Assembly (NCBI GenBank): GCA_963931865.1
Contig: OZ007510.1
Span: 12,611,981 to 12,675,980 of the forward strand
Direction of reading: 5' to 3'
Length of the DNA stretch: 64,000 nucleotides
DNA from: Axinella damicornis
Taxonomy: Eukaryota; Porifera; Demospongiae; Axinellida; Axinellidae
Numbering within the stretch: position 1 is the first letter of the stretch; the number at the start of each line of letters is the position of its first letter. Below are positions 60,548 through 64,000 of this stretch, piece by piece. The position numbers and the translations under genes were made by a program. The notes under the pieces are model-generated. The model searched no databases. It had not been told where the DNA came from and worked only from the letters and a program-made list of their open reading frames with translations.

Positions 60548-62762
60548 GCACATAGACTTTAATGCAATTGATGTCATAGCCATACACCTACAGTTATCGT
60601 ATTCTTTGAAGGAAATTCTTGGTTGGCTAGTATTCATGATTATGAAGTTTCTCCAATTCCAACCATGCAAATATTCATCAAAATTCTTCAATTGCCAACA
60701 TTTCGACTACTATACTGTAGTCTTTATCAGGGCACCATGCAGGAATACAGAACTTAAATACTAAAACAGTCAGACAGAGGCGCCCATTTCGACTACTATA
60801 CTGTAGTCTTTATCAGGGCACCATGCAGGAATACAGAACTTAAATACTAAAACAGTCAGACAGAGGCGCCATCTCCGCTTCAGCTCCATGTGAACGGCGT
60901 CCAAAGATTGGATGACGTCATCGATGGTGGGTGGAGTTTGACGCTGGGTGGGTGTGGCTCAGGATAGCTGTCCAGCATTCAGGGATGGCCATACCCTGTC
61001 TCTGTGGCCATCCCCGAATGCTGGACAGCTATCCTGAGTCACACCCACCCAGCGTCCAAAGATTGGATGATGTCATCGATGGTGGGTGGAGTTTGACACT
61101 GGGTGGGTGTGGCTCAGGATAGCTGTCCAGCATTCAGGGATGGCCACACCCTGTCTCTGTGGCCATCCCCGAATGCTGGACAGCTATATATCCTGAGCCA
61201 CACCCACCCAGCGTCAAACTCCACCCACCATCGATGACGTCATCCAATCTTTGGACGGAGCTGAAGCGGAGATGGCGCCCCTCTGTCTGACTGTTTTAGT
61301 AATTAAGTTCTGTATTCCTGCATGTGTGCCCTGATGAAGACTACAGTATAGTAGTCGAAACGTTGGCAATTGAAGAATTTTTTTGATGAACATTTGCATG
61401 GTTGGAATTGGAGAAACTTCATAATCAGTTATCGTAATCGTTCATTTCAGATTACACGTGCACTTACTTTCATGATGTAATATCAAAAGGTCTATTGCGA
61501 AGCCATGTGTCCCCTTAAGTGTTTCTCTTTAGGGCTAAGTTTTTTCTTGAGGTAATTTTCACTCTCAATTAAAAAAGCAAGAACATACCCTAATCTATAA
61601 TTTCTGTTCCCTTGCGTTGCTGGGCTTGAAACTGCTCTCACAGGTAATTTCAGCTATACTAAGCATATACATGACTTCACCACACCTACCAATTAACAAA
61701 CTTGCAATCAAGTCTCCTGGGAAATGGCAACCTGTCATAGCTGAAAAATGGGTCATGAACGCTGAGGCCCTACAAGGCAGGACGGCTACTTTCTAAGTCC
61801 AAAACGACGGAAATGGCCCTCACAGTGCCAGCCAAGACCTTTCTACCGTGGAGCCCAGACACAGTCATGCTATTTGCATCCTCCGATCCTGTCCCGCCCT
61901 TTCTGCTCACGCAGAACCTAAGTCTCAAGGACATTGCTGGATGCGGCACATTGCAGATATGCAATGTAAAGGGCTAACTTAGCTAAGCTGTGCATGGCTT
62001 ACATTTGTGTTCACTGTGTGTTTTGCTGGGGTTAGTTCTGTAGAAGACCAACCCACTTGCCTGACGAGTGTATACCGCCTGTGTTGATGCATTTGTGGAG
62101 AGTGGGAGACCAGACAGAGGAAGGGAAGGAGGGAGGGATGAGGGAGGGAGAGAGGGAGGGAGGGAGGGAGGGAGGGAGGGAGAGAGGGAGGGGGAAGGAG
62201 GGAGGGAGAGGGAGGGAAGGAAGGAGGGGGAGGGAGGGAAGGAGGGGGAGGGAGGGAAGGAGGGGGAGGGAGGGAAGGAGGGGGAGGGAGGAAGGGAGGG
62301 GGAGGGAGAGGCGAGGGGAGGGGAAGGGAAGGAGTGAGGGAGGGGGAACACAAAAGTAATGTATGTACCAGAACAGACCAAGTGTCACATTAGTACCTTT
62401 CCAGTTGGCAGGGTGGAGAGCTCAGCATCAATCACAGTATACTCACTGATCTGTGAAGACATCACAGTATATCACTATATGCACGATCATCATTCTATGC
62501 TTATCTATGCCAAGAGGATTAAATCGAAATTCTGAGATATTTTAACTGAAGACCTGCATACGAGCAACTAAGCCTGGGCCCACATGCACCACCAATTCTG
62601 CACGGTACCACCTTGTGCATGCAGCAGCTATAGGGTATAAGAGAGCTGGCTGCAACACCTGATAGATATGGTTACAGCAGCCCATGCAGTTCTAACCTGT
62701 CTCTCCAAGGCTGCTAGCTTCTCTTGCAGAAGTCGAAGCTGACCTGGGCCAGCTACTGCCAT
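60311..62762 (-). CDS. Small prefoldin-like protein, ASDURF-type (4 exons, 90 aa)
   Basis: Minus-strand exons: 62762-62697 (start ATG), 62450-62397, 62078-62003, 60387-60311 (stop TAA). All junctions are GT-AG and the phases (0, 0, 1) close, giving 90 residues. The protein has an N-terminal helix ('LRLLQEKLAALERQISEY'), a 'TGKAVYTRQASGLVFYRT' beta-hairpin and a C-terminal helix ('KLEELKSEHRKLRQEQSEL'). This helix-hairpin-helix plan and the 'VY.RQ....VFY' centre match the beta-prefoldin-like ASDURF subunit. In vertebrates that subunit is encoded by an upstream ORF of ASNSD1 and belongs to the PAQosome prefoldin module (family knowledge; length there about 96). Here it is a stand-alone spliced gene with no ASNSD1 visible. 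It starts 304 bp after the PRPSAP-like gene on the same strand. Family assignment is by pattern. Confidence 0.72.
60468..60544 (+). repeat. (TG)n followed by poly-G
   Basis: About 45 bp of TG then about 28 G residues, in the last intron of the prefoldin-like gene. Confidence 0.92.
60602..61425. mobile_element. ~824-bp foldback element in an intron of the prefoldin-like gene
   Basis: Arms of about 250 bp start near 60638 ('gattatgaagtttctccaat') and mirror 61426 backwards. They include 'gtcagacagaggcgcc' and 'ctactatactgtagtc'. The left arm contains an internal tandem duplication of about 100 bp (60704-60781 and 60790-60865). The centre holds two hairpins built on 'caggatagctgtccagcatt'. An 11-bp direct repeat 'cagttatcgta' (60591-60601 and 61426-61436) flanks it and may be the target duplication. 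Confidence 0.8.
62105..62345 (-). repeat. (TCCC)n tract upstream of a 3' splice site
   Basis: On the minus strand this is a ~240-bp CCCT-type pyrimidine tract. It ends about 27 bp before the acceptor 'caacacag|GCGGTATAC' of exon 3 of the prefoldin-like gene. Confidence 0.9.
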
Positions 62763-62832
62763 AACATAAATTAAGCCTGAAGATGGGCGGGGTCTTTCTT
62801 AATTCATTATTACGTCATGATAGTTAATGATA

Positions 62833-62865
62833 GCCTCGTTCCCAGGCTAACCTGGGAACGAGGCT
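62833..62865. repeat. 33-bp minimal TAGCCTCG hairpin
   Basis: 'tagcctcgttcccagg' and 'cctgggaacgaggcta' are joined by one or two bases. It lies between the two minus-strand genes, just upstream of the prefoldin-like ATG. Confidence 0.85.
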
Positions 62866-63065
62866 AAATTATTGATACATAAATTATTACGTCATGATAA
62901 TTATTGATATGTACATAAAAATAATACCATGATGTATATTGAATACATGTGATTTATGATAATAAAAAAACCCACTGCTGGGATGAGGTTACTTTTACAT
63001 GCTACACTACACATGGGTATTATAGTTACTGCAAAGAAAGATGATATTATTGCAATGACACATTT

Positions 63066-64000
<935 letters not shown>

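Noticed and set aside
61806..61978. Plus-strand open stretch resembling an exon ('AKTFLPWSPDTVMLFASS')
   Set aside because: It lies within an intron of the minus-strand prefoldin-like gene, has no clear splice partners or recognised family, and the opposite strand is open too.

Overview
The window is a stretch of invertebrate metazoan nuclear DNA. The evidence is intron-rich genes with GT-AG splice sites, many tiny exons, a filopodial-type class XV myosin tail, a single-exon TRIM-NHL protein, a Rho GEF with SH3 domains, and very dense miniature inverted-repeat elements and minisatellites. A sponge or another early-branching animal fits best, but I cannot name the species. Exon boundaries were read by eye. 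For all four spliced genes the reading phase closes at every junction I list.

Layout. 1-1357: intron of the myosin gene with two tandem hairpin elements. 1358-12382 (+): 37 exons coding the last ~1,730 residues of a myosin XV-like motor (IQ motifs, MyTH4, split FERM with a proline-rich insert, SH3, MyTH4, FERM). 13072-15321 (+): intact TRIM-NHL gene. 15600-22140: a scrambled, decayed duplicate of the myosin 3' half with a partly inverted TRIM-NHL copy inside it, plus a 62-bp minisatellite and an inverted-repeat transposon. 22381-38065 (+): a 33-exon gene for a ~686-residue protein with order SH3, DH, PH, SH3, RA-like; its introns hold many minisatellites, a TA-flanked MITE and an antisense DIRS-like retroelement. 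38.8-42.9 kb and 54.2-56.2 kb: two copies of a gene of unknown family, the first broken, the second open. Between them lie nested hairpin elements (43.2-45.3 kb), a tandem array of promoter-like repeats (46.1-49.2 kb), and a three-layer nest of a foldback element, a RecQ-like-fragment-carrying MITE and a LINE (49.2-52.5 kb). 57.7-60.0 kb: decayed pieces of the Rho GEF. 60.3-62.8 kb (-): a 90-residue prefoldin-like gene resembling ASDURF. 63.07 kb to the end (-): the C-terminal exons of a PRPP synthetase-associated protein.

Four things stand out. The GEF architecture is one I do not recall. Repeat families carry an ETS-like site next to a YY1-like ATGGCGGC site and splice donors, so each unit looks like a mobile promoter plus first exon. 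Simple-sequence expansions repeatedly occupy the 3' splice-site tract of introns, including two pure CA tracts. A hairpin MITE family with ends like TAGCCTCGTTCCCAGG and 8-9 bp target duplications appears to have seeded a minisatellite.

The myosin and the Rho GEF would both act on actin-based protrusions. TRIM-NHL, prefoldin-like and PRPSAP genes are general cell regulators. I see no sign of an operon or a shared pathway beyond this proximity.
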